Positions 1-5,599 of a DNA stretch of 11,415 bases are shown here, one piece after another. Every line of letters starts with the position of its first letter. Within the stretch, counting starts at the first letter, position 1. The notes below the pieces were generated by a model that saw only the letters and a program-made list of their open reading frames with translations, had not been told where the DNA came from and made no database searches. The stretch is taken from positions 1 through 11,415 of the forward strand of contig DAOUUS010000026.1 in NCBI GenBank assembly GCA_030668065.1, in the 5' to 3' direction. Position numbers and translations under genes: made by a program. The DNA comes from Candidatus Methanophagales archaeon. Lineage in GTDB: Archaea > Halobacteriota > Syntropharchaeia > Alkanophagales > Methanospirareceae.

Positions 1-149
1 ACTGCTTTTCGGTTCTCGCTCGCACTCAGTAACTCCTTTGCTATAAGAAGTGCGATTAAGGCAACTACACCAATAGCACCAAAAACTGCCGCTTGGCCCA
101 TTGCCGTCACCACAGTAGTTGTCGTTGTTGTGGTTACTGATGTAAGCAT
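1..149 (-). CDS. Small Thr-rich single-pass membrane protein, N-terminal part (cut by window edge)
   Basis: The frame is open from ATG at 149 to the window edge, giving 49 complete codons. The N-terminus (MLTSV) is followed by a run of seven Thr residues, then a hydrophobic segment at about residues 21-37 (AVFGAIGVVALIALLIA) and then KELLSASENRK. The start is well supported: GGAGGG at 157-162 lies 7 nt upstream. The layout suggests a short extracytoplasmic Thr-rich tail, one membrane helix and a cytoplasmic continuation. Small proteins of this general look occur in methanogen-related archaea, but I do not know a function. Its start codon lies inside an upstream 20-codon ORF, and a strong triplicated promoter drives it, so expression is probably high or tightly controlled. 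The C-terminus is not visible. Confidence 0.7.
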   Translation of the reverse strand, partial: MLTSVTTTTTTTVVTAMGQAAVFGAIGVVALIALLIAKELLSASENRKA

Positions 150-196
150 CGCTCTACCCTCCTTTTTTCTTCTCTTTTATATCCCTTTGTTGGCAT
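134..196 (-). CDS. 20-codon leader ORF overlapping the membrane-protein start
   Basis: A short frame runs from ATG at 196 to TAA at 134-136 and encodes MPTKGYKREEKRRVERCLHQ, a highly basic peptide. AGGAGG at 203-208, 6 nt upstream of the ATG, is the best-placed Shine-Dalgarno in this part of the window. The ORF overlaps the first 16 bases of the membrane-protein gene in another frame, so ribosomes translating the leader pass over the downstream ribosome binding site and start codon. This fits translational coupling or a regulatory leader peptide. The product could also be a functional small basic protein. Coding status rests only on the Shine-Dalgarno sequence and the architecture. Confidence 0.5.
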   Translation of the reverse strand: MPTKGYKREEKRRVERCLHQ

Positions 197-228
197 TGTT
201 TTCCTCCTTTACTGTTCATGCTATTACA

Positions 229-257
229 TATGTTTACAACACATGCTTATAAACATA
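229..257. promoter_or_regulatory. Perfect 8-bp inverted repeat over the predicted transcription start (operator candidate)
   Basis: TATGTTTA at 229-236 and its exact reverse complement TAAACATA at 250-257 are separated by 13 bases. The repeat lies between the TATA boxes (267-326) and the leader Shine-Dalgarno (203-208), covering the expected start of transcription about 25 bases downstream of the gene-proximal TATA. A dimeric repressor site is the simplest reading. The function is inferred. Confidence 0.4.
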
Positions 258-266
258 CGCATCAAC

Positions 267-326
267 AGGTATATAAAGCTTTTGCCGCATATATAAAGCT
301 TTCGGTGCATATATAAACCTTTCGGT
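267..326 (-). promoter_or_regulatory. Triplicated archaeal BRE+TATA promoter, three exact 20-bp units
   Basis: Read on the minus strand, the units 326-307, 306-287 and 286-267 are ACCGAAAGGTTTATATATGC, ACCGAAAGCTTTATATATGC and a diverged copy with GGCAAAAGCTTTATATACCT. Each holds a purine-rich TFB recognition element (CGAAAG or CAAAAG) directly before a TTTATATA box, which is the classic archaeal core promoter. The 20-bp period is about two helical turns, so the TBP/TFB sites would sit on the same DNA face. The gene-proximal unit predicts a start near 248 and a leader of about 50 nt before the first ATG at 196. Confidence 0.75.
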
Positions 327-330
327 TCAC

Positions 331-725
331 TCGCCCCCATGCCCGCTCGCAAGTAGTATTCGTTAACTGTTAGAGGTGACAGAAACCAAGGGCTAAATAG
401 AGGACTAAAATTTTCCCTCGATCATTTCTAAACCGCCCGCCTTAGTCTCTGTTTTCACGCACAAAACCGTTTTATCCAATCTAGCGTGTTAAAGGTAAAT
501 AAAAATAGGGGTGGCTTAAGTCTGATAAAAGATTCGTTCGCAGTATGTTTATAACATCCCTTTTCGCCCTTCCCACCTTTCGCCCCTTTTAATCTTACGA
601 TCCGGAAAAGGTATATCTTCTCAAGCATCGTCAGCAAGCAATTCGTCTATCTCTGTGAATGTATCGCCTTGTGCCATAACTTACTTGTTACGAATACGAA
701 AGGATTTGTATTATTTAGTGTAAGC
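331..725. other. Intergenic stretch with no supported gene
   Basis: Between the triplicated promoter and the zinc-ribbon gene I see no convincing coding sequence. A 60-codon minus-strand frame at 455-637 has low-complexity Lys/Gly content, no ribosome binding site and no family resemblance. A tiny minus-strand frame around 630-680 (MAQGDTFTEIDELLADDA) is too short to support. No terminator hairpin is obvious. Confidence 0.5.
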
Positions 726-986
726 CTACTTCTTACCAAGCTTCTCCACCATAATACTTTTCCCGCACTTGCTACATTTTACCCGGTAATGCCGCTTTTT
801 GAAGACCACGCTTGATTCCTGTTCCTCGCTGCAATAGGGACACTTAAGCTTGTAATTAAATTCTTCCTCGCCTTTTCTACGCCACATAAACACAGCGCCA
901 CTCTTTTCATCACGCTCGTTCTGCAGTTTCCTGCTCGTGATGTACGCGAAATCATTTATATCATTCATCTCGATGGGAGGTTTCAT
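726..986 (-). CDS. Small zinc-ribbon protein, function unknown
   Basis: The product has 86 residues with a C-terminal zinc ribbon: Cys49-x2-Cys52 (CPYC) and Cys71-x2-Cys74 (CSKC), separated by 18 residues that include the basic strand VVFKKRHYRVK. The N-terminal half is charged and lacks recognisable motifs. Such ribbons typically bind nucleic acid or stabilise small adaptor proteins, and nothing here identifies the partner. The ATG at 984-986 follows GTGATG, a partial match to the archaeal GGTGAT Shine-Dalgarno. A CGAAAG plus TTTTATC promoter-like sequence lies at about 1023-1035. The gene is monocistronic in this window, on the same strand as the broken aglB remnant behind it. I am confident it is a real gene but not of its role. 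Confidence 0.7.
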   Translation of the reverse strand: MKPPIEMNDINDFAYITSRKLQNERDEKSGAVFMWRRKGEEEFNYKLKCPYCSEEQESSVVFKKRHYRVKCSKCGKSIMVEKLGKK

Positions 987-1022
987 ATTTCATCACTTTT
1001 CCCATTACGAACTGTCAATACA

Positions 1023-1035
1023 GATAAAACTTTCG
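1023..1035 (-). promoter_or_regulatory. Putative promoter of the zinc-ribbon gene
   Basis: On the minus strand, CGAAAG followed by TTTTATC gives a BRE/TATA-like pair about 40-45 bases upstream of the ATG at 986. This matches the BRE spelling used in the triplicated promoter and in front of the VapB-type gene. It is a pattern match only. Confidence 0.35.
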
Positions 1036-1119
1036 TCTGTGGCCTCCTGATACACGGAGAGATTGCACTATACCGTTCTCTTATATCCTACAAAAGTAGT
1101 CTCAAAGAACGTAAGCCCG

Positions 1120-1670
1120 TTATAAGTACACAGTTATCGTTTTACTGGCCATCACCGCTTCTTCCGATACATTCACTTCTTTCTGTGCAGCCACATCACA
1201 GTTGCGTTATCCCCCACCTGCCCTGCCTTCAGTGTATAAGGTGACGCGACCACATCGAAATTCGTACCGCCTTCTACGGAACCTTCAGTCGAATACGGCA
1301 CGATGAACTTGTATGTACCTTTTGACATCTCCCGTTCCAGATACACAAAAGTTCTACCTTGATTCGTGCTCACTGTAATTGCTATTTCGAGTATCGAGCC
1401 GTTAGGTGTGGTTCCCTCTGTCCCACGGCACCGCCTTTCTTCTTCTTCCCTTTTATCTTCTCCCCCGTACCTTCTTCCAGCGCCGCGCCTCTAAACGCAA
1501 CAAACTCGATTATCTTCCGTGACACGAACCCGATGAGTAGTGCTGCGTTCACAGCATAAAATTATGCGAAAGCTTCCAGTCAGCGAAGAATATAAAGACG
1601 GGTTTAAAGCATTCACAAGCACAAATGACAATATTACAAGCACCAATATCACGACTGGATACCCATTGCG
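1120..1670 (-). pseudogene. aglB: Degraded aglB/STT3 oligosaccharyltransferase remnant
   Basis: Four stretches in successive minus-strand frames, in the correct N-to-C order, resemble archaeal AglB, the membrane enzyme that moves lipid-linked glycans to Asn residues of secreted proteins. (1) About 1670-1563: a hydrophobic helix ending LNPSLYSSLTGSF. (2) 1560 to about 1422: FYAVNAALLIGFVSRKIIEF, which resembles the conserved AglB YYFAVN..LL segment, followed by a Lys-rich linker. (3) About 1424 to 1200: TNQGRTFVY, then VPYSTEGSVEGGTNFDV, the AglB C-terminal beta domain. (4) About 1197-1120: KEVNVSEEAVMASKTITVYL and a TAA stop. The frames change at about 1560, 1422 and 1198. The catalytic N-terminal half with DXD and WWDYG motifs is absent, and a long internal piece is missing between (1) and (2). 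AglB is normally above 700 residues. The family call is from recognised motifs; decay is directly visible. Confidence 0.75.
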
Positions 1671-1867
1671 TCTATTTTCTTGTGGTTCATCAAGAACGAG
1701 AGGTTACCTCAGAATCGGATGAACGTGCCATTAAAAACGCTGTTATACGGTAACGATCTGATATAAAACTTTAGCCTTCAGTGGTTATCGCCTTTTACTT
1801 GTTACTGCGCATTGTAGTAAAGAAATACTTGTTTGCTTTCGCGTTTATGTTTTTATTTAGGAACCGG

Positions 1868-1881
1868 ATACATAAATTTAA
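1868..1881 (+). promoter_or_regulatory. Putative promoter of the nucleotide-sugar operon
   Basis: An A/T-rich box CATAAATTTAAG at about 1871-1882, preceded by GGATA, lies about 35-40 bases before the ATG at 1914. This is the usual position for an archaeal TATA box serving a short-leader transcript. AAGGGT about 8 bases before the ATG may act as a weak ribosome binding site. Low certainty. Confidence 0.3.
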
Positions 1882-1913
1882 GTAAAGTATAGATAAAATC
1901 AAGGGTACAAACC

Positions 1914-2783
1914 ATGCTAAAGAATAGAATAAGCATAATCGGTTCCGGATGGGTAGGCACCGCGGTCGGAAAGGGCTTTGTCGAGAAGGGATATGAAGTA
2001 ATCTTCTACGATATTGTGGATAAAGACCTGCCTAACTTCACGAACGACCTGAACCATGCAATAGAGAACTCAGAGGTGTCGTTCATATGTGTTCCGACTC
2101 CGTTCGGGGACCAGGGAATTGACTTGAGCTATATAAAGGACGCTGCGAAGAGTATAGGAGAGGCACTGGCAACTAAAGGACCAGAAGAGTACCATCTTGT
2201 GGTAGTGAAGAGCACCGTGGTGCCAACAACGACCGAACGGGTAGTAATACCAATACTGGAGCAATATACAAAGAAGAAAGCAGGCGAATTCGGCGTGTGC
2301 ATGAATCCAGAATTTTTAACCGAGATTTCTGGTAGCTGGAGCACGGATACCGAGTACAAGAGGGGTTTCTTTACGGAAGACCGAATAGTAATCGGCGAAT
2401 ATGACATTAAATCAGGTGACGCTCTGGCAGAGCTTTACGCACCGTTGAACACGCCGATTTTTAGAACGGATTTGAAAACAGCGGAAATGATAAAATACGC
2501 ATCGAATTGTGTTCTTGCCACGAAAATATCGTACTGGAATGAGATATACAGTATTTGCAACGAGCTAGGGATAGATTCACACGAAGTAGCGGATATTGTC
2601 GGCGCAGATCCACGAATAGGTAAGTACGGGACAGTACACGGCAAAGCATTTGGAGGGAAATGCTTACCAAAGGATTTAAAGGCGTTAGTCGCTTTTGCGG
2701 ATGAATATCATGAAGCGAAACTGCTGAAAGCCGTGGATGAGATAAATGAAAAGATAAAGTCTAAGTACGGTGTGAGAGAATGA
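1914..2783 (+). CDS. Short UDP-glucose/GDP-mannose-type nucleotide-sugar 6-dehydrogenase
   Basis: The 289-residue product is predicted to oxidise C6 of an NDP-sugar, most likely UDP-glucose to UDP-glucuronate, with two NAD+ in the cytoplasm. Visible motifs are the Rossmann GSGWVG (10-15), CVPTP (59-63), KSTVVP (99-104), NPEFL (131-135), the central-domain helix E191/K194/N198, and FGGKCLPKD, with the catalytic Cys at 250 and Asp at 254. Usual family members are about 400-450 residues. This one ends about 35 residues after the catalytic Cys and so lacks the C-terminal UDP-binding Rossmann domain. The stop is clean and overlaps the next ATG (ATGA at 2780-2783), so the short form is probably genuine. 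The GalU-type gene that follows makes UDP-glucose, the likely substrate. UDP-N-acetyl-sugar substrates remain possible. Confidence 0.85.
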   Translation: MLKNRISIIGSGWVGTAVGKGFVEKGYEVIFYDIVDKDLPNFTNDLNHAIENSEVSFICVPTPFGDQGIDLSYIKDAAKSIGEALATKGPEEYHLVVVKSTVVPTTTERVVIPILEQYTKKKAGEFGVCMNPEFLTEISGSWSTDTEYKRGFFTEDRIVIGEYDIKSGDALAELYAPLNTPIFRTDLKTAEMIKYASNCVLATKISYWNEIYSICNELGIDSHEVADIVGADPRIGKYGTVHGKAFGGKCLPKDLKALVAFADEYHEAKLLKAVDEINEKIKSKYGVRE

Positions 2784-3670
2784 TAAGGAAAGCGGTGATA
2801 CCCGCGGCAGGTCTTGGAACACGATTTTTGCCTGCCACGAAATCAATGCCAAAAGAGATGCTGCCTATTATAGACAAGCCGATCATCCAATTCGTGGTTG
2901 AAGAGGCAATTGCTTCCGGGATTGATGATATTATAATCATAACGGGCAGGGGTAAACGTGCGATAGAAGATTATTTCGATACGTCACCTGAGCTTGAGAA
3001 CCACCTGGTGAAGAATGAGAAATACGAATTGTTAAGAGAAATAAAAGATATATCGTCTTTAGCGGAAATCCATTACATACGACAGAAAGAGCCGAACGGG
3101 CTTGGCGATGCGGTTTTGAAAGCGGAGAAGCATATAGGCGCAGAGCCTTTTGCAGTTCTGCTTGGTGATGACATAATAAAAGCTAAGGTGCCCTGTATTA
3201 AGCAACTCATGACTTTGTTTGACGAATATAACCAGCATGCGGTAATTGCTGTTGAAGAAGTATCCGCGGAAAAGATAAGTGACTACGGGATATTAAAAGG
3301 GCGCGAAATCGCGGATTCCATATATCGCGTGGAGGACATAATAGAGAAACCGTCTTTAGACGAAGCACCATCGAACATAGGGGCGGTGGGCCGATATATT
3401 TTGACACCGAAGATATTCGAGTGTATTCGCAAAACGGGACAGGGTAAAGGGAATGAGATACAGCTTACAGACGCTATCAGACTGTTAAAATCGGAAGAGG
3501 CGGTTTATGGCTATGTGTTTGAAGGTACGCGATATGATGCGGGAGATAAGGCAGGGTATGTAAAAGCGATTATAGATTTCGCTCTGGAACGAGCCGATTT
3601 AAAAGAAGAAACAGGGAGGTATTTACAGAAGATAGTAGCAGAATTACCTCAAAGTGTTAAAATAACGTAA
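2780..3670 (+). CDS. galU: UTP-glucose-1-phosphate uridylyltransferase (GalU type)
   Basis: The 296-residue enzyme should form UDP-glucose and pyrophosphate from UTP and glucose 1-phosphate in the cytoplasm. Conserved features are PAAGLGTRFLPATKSMPKEM (residues 8-27), the nucleotidyltransferase loop with the catalytic Lys in PKEMLP, GLGDA (107-111), which contacts the nucleotide, LLGDD (127-131), which binds metal and sugar, GRYILTP, and the C-terminal RYDAGDKAGYVKA signature. The length matches the usual GalU size of about 290-300. The start overlaps the dehydrogenase stop in an ATGA, so the two are probably translationally coupled and share a transcript, with UDP-glucose passing to the dehydrogenase. 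RmlA-type thymidylyltransferases are related but have a different N-terminal signature (GGxGTRLxPxT). The family call is strong; the in vivo sugar is inferred. Confidence 0.92.
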   Translation: MIRKAVIPAAGLGTRFLPATKSMPKEMLPIIDKPIIQFVVEEAIASGIDDIIIITGRGKRAIEDYFDTSPELENHLVKNEKYELLREIKDISSLAEIHYIRQKEPNGLGDAVLKAEKHIGAEPFAVLLGDDIIKAKVPCIKQLMTLFDEYNQHAVIAVEEVSAEKISDYGILKGREIADSIYRVEDIIEKPSLDEAPSNIGAVGRYILTPKIFECIRKTGQGKGNEIQLTDAIRLLKSEEAVYGYVFEGTRYDAGDKAGYVKAIIDFALERADLKEETGRYLQKIVAELPQSVKIT

Positions 3671-3703
3671 TATTAACTAAACGTAGAGATGAAAGGGTAA
3701 AAG

Positions 3704-3889
3704 ATGACGTTATACGTGGAAATCACGGAAGATGGTTTTTTATCAATTCCAAAGCGAGGCATAGAGAAGATGCGGCTGAAGATAGGCATGCGCTTCAAAT
3801 TGTTAGCTGTTGAGGATGATGTTCTGGTTTTGCGTGAAGAAGAAACAGAGACCCAGATAGAGGCAGGTTCTTTGTTACTACATAGATAA
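3704..3889 (+). CDS. AbrB/SpoVT-like swapped-hairpin small protein
   Basis: The product has 61 residues. The core VEITEDGFLSIPKRGIEKM, then LKIGMRFKLLAVEDDVLVL, follows the AbrB/MazE beta-hairpin pattern (strand, Gly turn, IPK, short helix, GxxF strand, acidic turn, LVL strand). The C-terminal half is acidic. Such proteins are either DNA-binding regulators or type II antitoxins. No toxin frame is adjacent, so a regulator of the sugar cluster is more likely, but this is inference. The ATG follows GAAAGGGT by about 6 nt. It lies 33 bases after galU and 47 before the epimerase, on the same strand, and fits one operon. Confidence 0.6.
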   Translation: MTLYVEITEDGFLSIPKRGIEKMRLKIGMRFKLLAVEDDVLVLREEETETQIEAGSLLLHR

Positions 3890-3936
3890 AAGATTGAAAT
3901 TATGTTTGGGAATAAAGGATTAGAGGAGAACTAAAA

Positions 3937-4854
3937 ATGAAAGCATTAGTAACAGGCTGTGCAGGCTTCATAGGCAGCCATTTGGTGGATAAACTGTTAG
4001 AGCAGGGATACGAAGTGATAGGAATAGATAGCTTTACGGATTACTATGCAAAGGAGCTAAAAGAAGCGAATATATCAAACGCTGTGAAGCACAACAACTT
4101 TGAATTTGTCGAGAAAGATCTCTTGAAGCTAACCGAGTATCCCGACGTGGATTATGTCTTCCACGAAGCGGCACAGGCAGGAGTAAGGGCCTCATGGGGC
4201 AATAGCTTCGAGATATACACGCGGAATAATGTTGATGTGACCCAGAAGTTATTGGAATTTTACAAGGATCGAAAACTCATTAAATTCGTGTATGCGTCTT
4301 CTTCCTCTGTTTATGGCGACACGGAATTGCCAATGTGCGAAAAAAGTTTGTTAAAGCCCGTTTCGCCTTATGGTGTCACGAAACTGGCGGCGGAAAATCT
4401 GTGTTACCTGTACTGCACGAATTATGGCGTTCCTACGGTTTCGTTACGATATTTTACTGTTTACGGCCCGAGGCAGCGACCGGATATGGCGATACATAAG
4501 TTCGTGAGGGCGATTCTAAACGGTGAAGCGATAACGGTTTTTGGGGATGGCACGCAGACAAGAGATTTTACTTATGTTGCGGACATTGTAGCTGCAAATA
4601 TCATGGCTGCGAGGTGTGATAAAGTAGGGGACGTGTTCAATATCGGTGGTGGTAGCAGAATAACAGTAAACGAACTGATCAAAAGAATAGAAGAAATTAC
4701 AGCAGAAAAAGCGAGCGTAAAGTATATAGAGCAGCAAAAAGGAGATGTTAAAGATACGTTAGCAGATACGAGTAAGATAAGTGACGAATTGAATTGGAAG
4801 CCAGGAATAAAGATAGAGGAAGGTATCGATAGATTTGTGAGGTGGTATAAGTAA
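3937..4854 (+). CDS. NAD-dependent nucleotide-sugar epimerase/dehydratase (extended SDR)
   Basis: The 305-residue extended short-chain dehydrogenase has the NAD-binding TGCAGFIGSH at residues 6-15, Asp31 ending the second strand (GIDSFTDYY), HEAAQAGVRASWG (76-88), the Ser-rich SSSSVYG (121-127), catalytic Tyr145 and Lys149 in YGVTK, RYFTVYGPRQRPDMA, and FGDGTQTRDFTYV. The AAQAGVR segment and RPDMA resemble UDP-glucuronate 4-epimerases, and the C-terminal half is GalE-like. With a UDP-glucose dehydrogenase and GalU upstream, conversion of UDP-glucuronate to UDP-galacturonate is the favoured role; UDP-glucose 4-epimerase is the main alternative. A strong GAGGAG at 3923-3928 sits 8 nt before the ATG, giving it independent initiation within the operon. 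The fold call is firm; substrate is uncertain. Confidence 0.85.
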   Translation: MKALVTGCAGFIGSHLVDKLLEQGYEVIGIDSFTDYYAKELKEANISNAVKHNNFEFVEKDLLKLTEYPDVDYVFHEAAQAGVRASWGNSFEIYTRNNVDVTQKLLEFYKDRKLIKFVYASSSSVYGDTELPMCEKSLLKPVSPYGVTKLAAENLCYLYCTNYGVPTVSLRYFTVYGPRQRPDMAIHKFVRAILNGEAITVFGDGTQTRDFTYVADIVAANIMAARCDKVGDVFNIGGGSRITVNELIKRIEEITAEKASVKYIEQQKGDVKDTLADTSKISDELNWKPGIKIEEGIDRFVRWYK

Positions 4855-4999
4855 TCGTGTGAGGAATTCCAAAAGAGTGGATTCAACGTAAATGTTTAGC
4901 AGAACATAAGAGTACACAGATTTTCACGCGAAACATTTTTCTATCAACCTTTAAGAAAGTTTAATCACAACGCTTCGCGGAAAGAACAAACAGGTTTTT

Positions 5000-5021
5000 C
5001 TTTTTCTAAAAAAAGAAAAAG
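5000..5021. terminator. A/T-rich hairpin, possible bidirectional terminator
   Basis: CTTTTTCT at 5000-5007 and AGAAAAAG at 5014-5021 are perfect inverted arms around six A residues, with T- and A-runs on either side. It sits just past the decayed toxin and downstream of the epimerase, so it could end transcripts from either strand. A stem this A/T-rich is weak, so the call is tentative. Confidence 0.3.
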
Positions 5022-5034
5022 TGTTGTGCTAATC

Positions 5035-5204
5035 TCATAGAATCTTGTGGTTAGCGAAACCGCCAGAATATGGAAACGACTTCAATTGCTCGATTCGTTA
5101 AAACACGCTTTCAGCCGTGCATAGTATTCCGAGTTTTCGCTAATATAATCGCAGATTCTGCCAAGTTCGTTAATCGCTTTCGGCGACCAAAATATTATAG
5201 CCAT
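5035..5204 (-). pseudogene. Broken ParE/RelE-type toxin
   Basis: The frame starts at ATG 5204, overlapping the antitoxin stop, and reads MAIIFWSPKAINELGRICDY and then ISENSEYYARL. This is the N-terminus of ParE/RelE mRNA-interferase or gyrase-poison toxins (WSPxAxxxLxxIxxYIxxxSxxYA). Around 5114 the family match jumps frame: the first frame ends at 5082 after 40 residues, while the neighbouring frame carries RIEQLKSFPYSGGF, the expected mid-domain motif, interrupted by TAA just before it and ended by TGA at 5035-5037. The Arg-rich C-terminal strands typical of active toxins are missing. Frameshift, in-frame stop and C-terminal loss together argue for a dead toxin. Sequencing error could explain one lesion but not all three. 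Confidence 0.7.
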
Positions 5205-5374
5205 CGGTTCAACTGCTTTTTGGCTTCTTCATGGCTGATGCCTTTTCCTTCATCGAGTTCCTTCAAGCTTTCGTCAACTTTTTGCCTGAAATACCGCTCA
5301 GCCATAATATCAGAAACGGTTATGCCATCGGGAAGCGTTTCAATCATCTTGATGACTTCTTCTTTTACTGACAT
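5195..5374 (-). CDS. RelB/ParD-like antitoxin, intact but orphaned
   Basis: The 59-residue frame reads MSVKEEVIKMIETLPDGITV, then SDIMAERYFRQKVDESLKEL, ending ISHEEAKKQLNRWL. The last part matches the common tail of antitoxins paired with ParE/RelE toxins (ISHEEVKxRLxxWL), which wraps around the toxin. GGGTGAT about 9 nt upstream of ATG 5374 is a good archaeal Shine-Dalgarno. Its stop (5195-5197) overlaps the toxin start by 10 bases, the usual coupled arrangement. The antitoxin shows no lesion although its toxin is broken, so it may persist as a decoy for related toxins elsewhere, as a repressor of its own promoter, or simply by chance. Confidence 0.7.
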   Translation of the reverse strand: MSVKEEVIKMIETLPDGITVSDIMAERYFRQKVDESLKELDEGKGISHEEAKKQLNRWL

Positions 5375-5475
5375 GTTCCTATATCACCCTATATTTTGTA
5401 AATGCAGTCAACTCAACTAAGGGAACTCACAAATAATAAGTTACCAGAACTGTATCATTTTTCAAGGATTTTTAA

Positions 5476-5599
5476 GACACCGATTAACACAGATTAACAC
5501 AGATTTAAAGTAGTGTAGTGATTTTTTAACTTTGATTCCACTCGTAAAAACTCAATAATCCGGTCAGTAGCACCGGTGTAAATCTGTGAAATCCGTGTC
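5476..5599. repeat. Inverted 'GACAC-GATT-ACACAGATT' tracts, empty miniature element
   Basis: The left tract at 5476-5507 begins GACACCGATTAACACAGATT and repeats AACACAGATT. The right tract at 5577-5599, read on the minus strand, begins GACACGGATTTCACAGATTT. They form an imperfect inverted pair around about 70 bases that hold no recognisable gene. The same kind of tract flanks the GxxExxY-family remnant at 10630-10847. I read this locus as an emptied or non-autonomous copy of that element. No target-site duplication is evident. Confidence 0.5.

Noticed and set aside
267..326. Triplicated 20-bp unit as a CRISPR array or tandem satellite
   Set aside because: There are no spacers between units, and each unit is a recognisable BRE+TATA promoter correctly placed before a gene.
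455..637. 60-codon minus-strand frame between the promoter cluster and the zinc-ribbon gene
   Set aside because: Lys/Gly-rich low complexity, no ribosome binding site, no recognisable motif.
1359..1722. Two plus-strand frames opposite the aglB remnant
   Set aside because: Low-complexity Phe/Pro/Ser content, no Shine-Dalgarno and no family resemblance; they are shadows of the minus-strand remnant.
1606..1763. Plus-strand frame reading HDWIPIASIFLWFIKNERLP and on to a stop near 1763
   Set aside because: It looks membrane-protein-like but opens after a TGA with no start codon or ribosome binding site, and it is the complement of the AglB-like helix segment ending NPSLYSSL, which fits an ordered set of AglB segments on the minus strand.
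5070..5420. Plus-strand frame of 116 codons
   Set aside because: It is the antisense of the antitoxin and broken toxin, which have family motifs, a ribosome binding site and a 10-base overlap on the minus strand; the plus frame has none of these.
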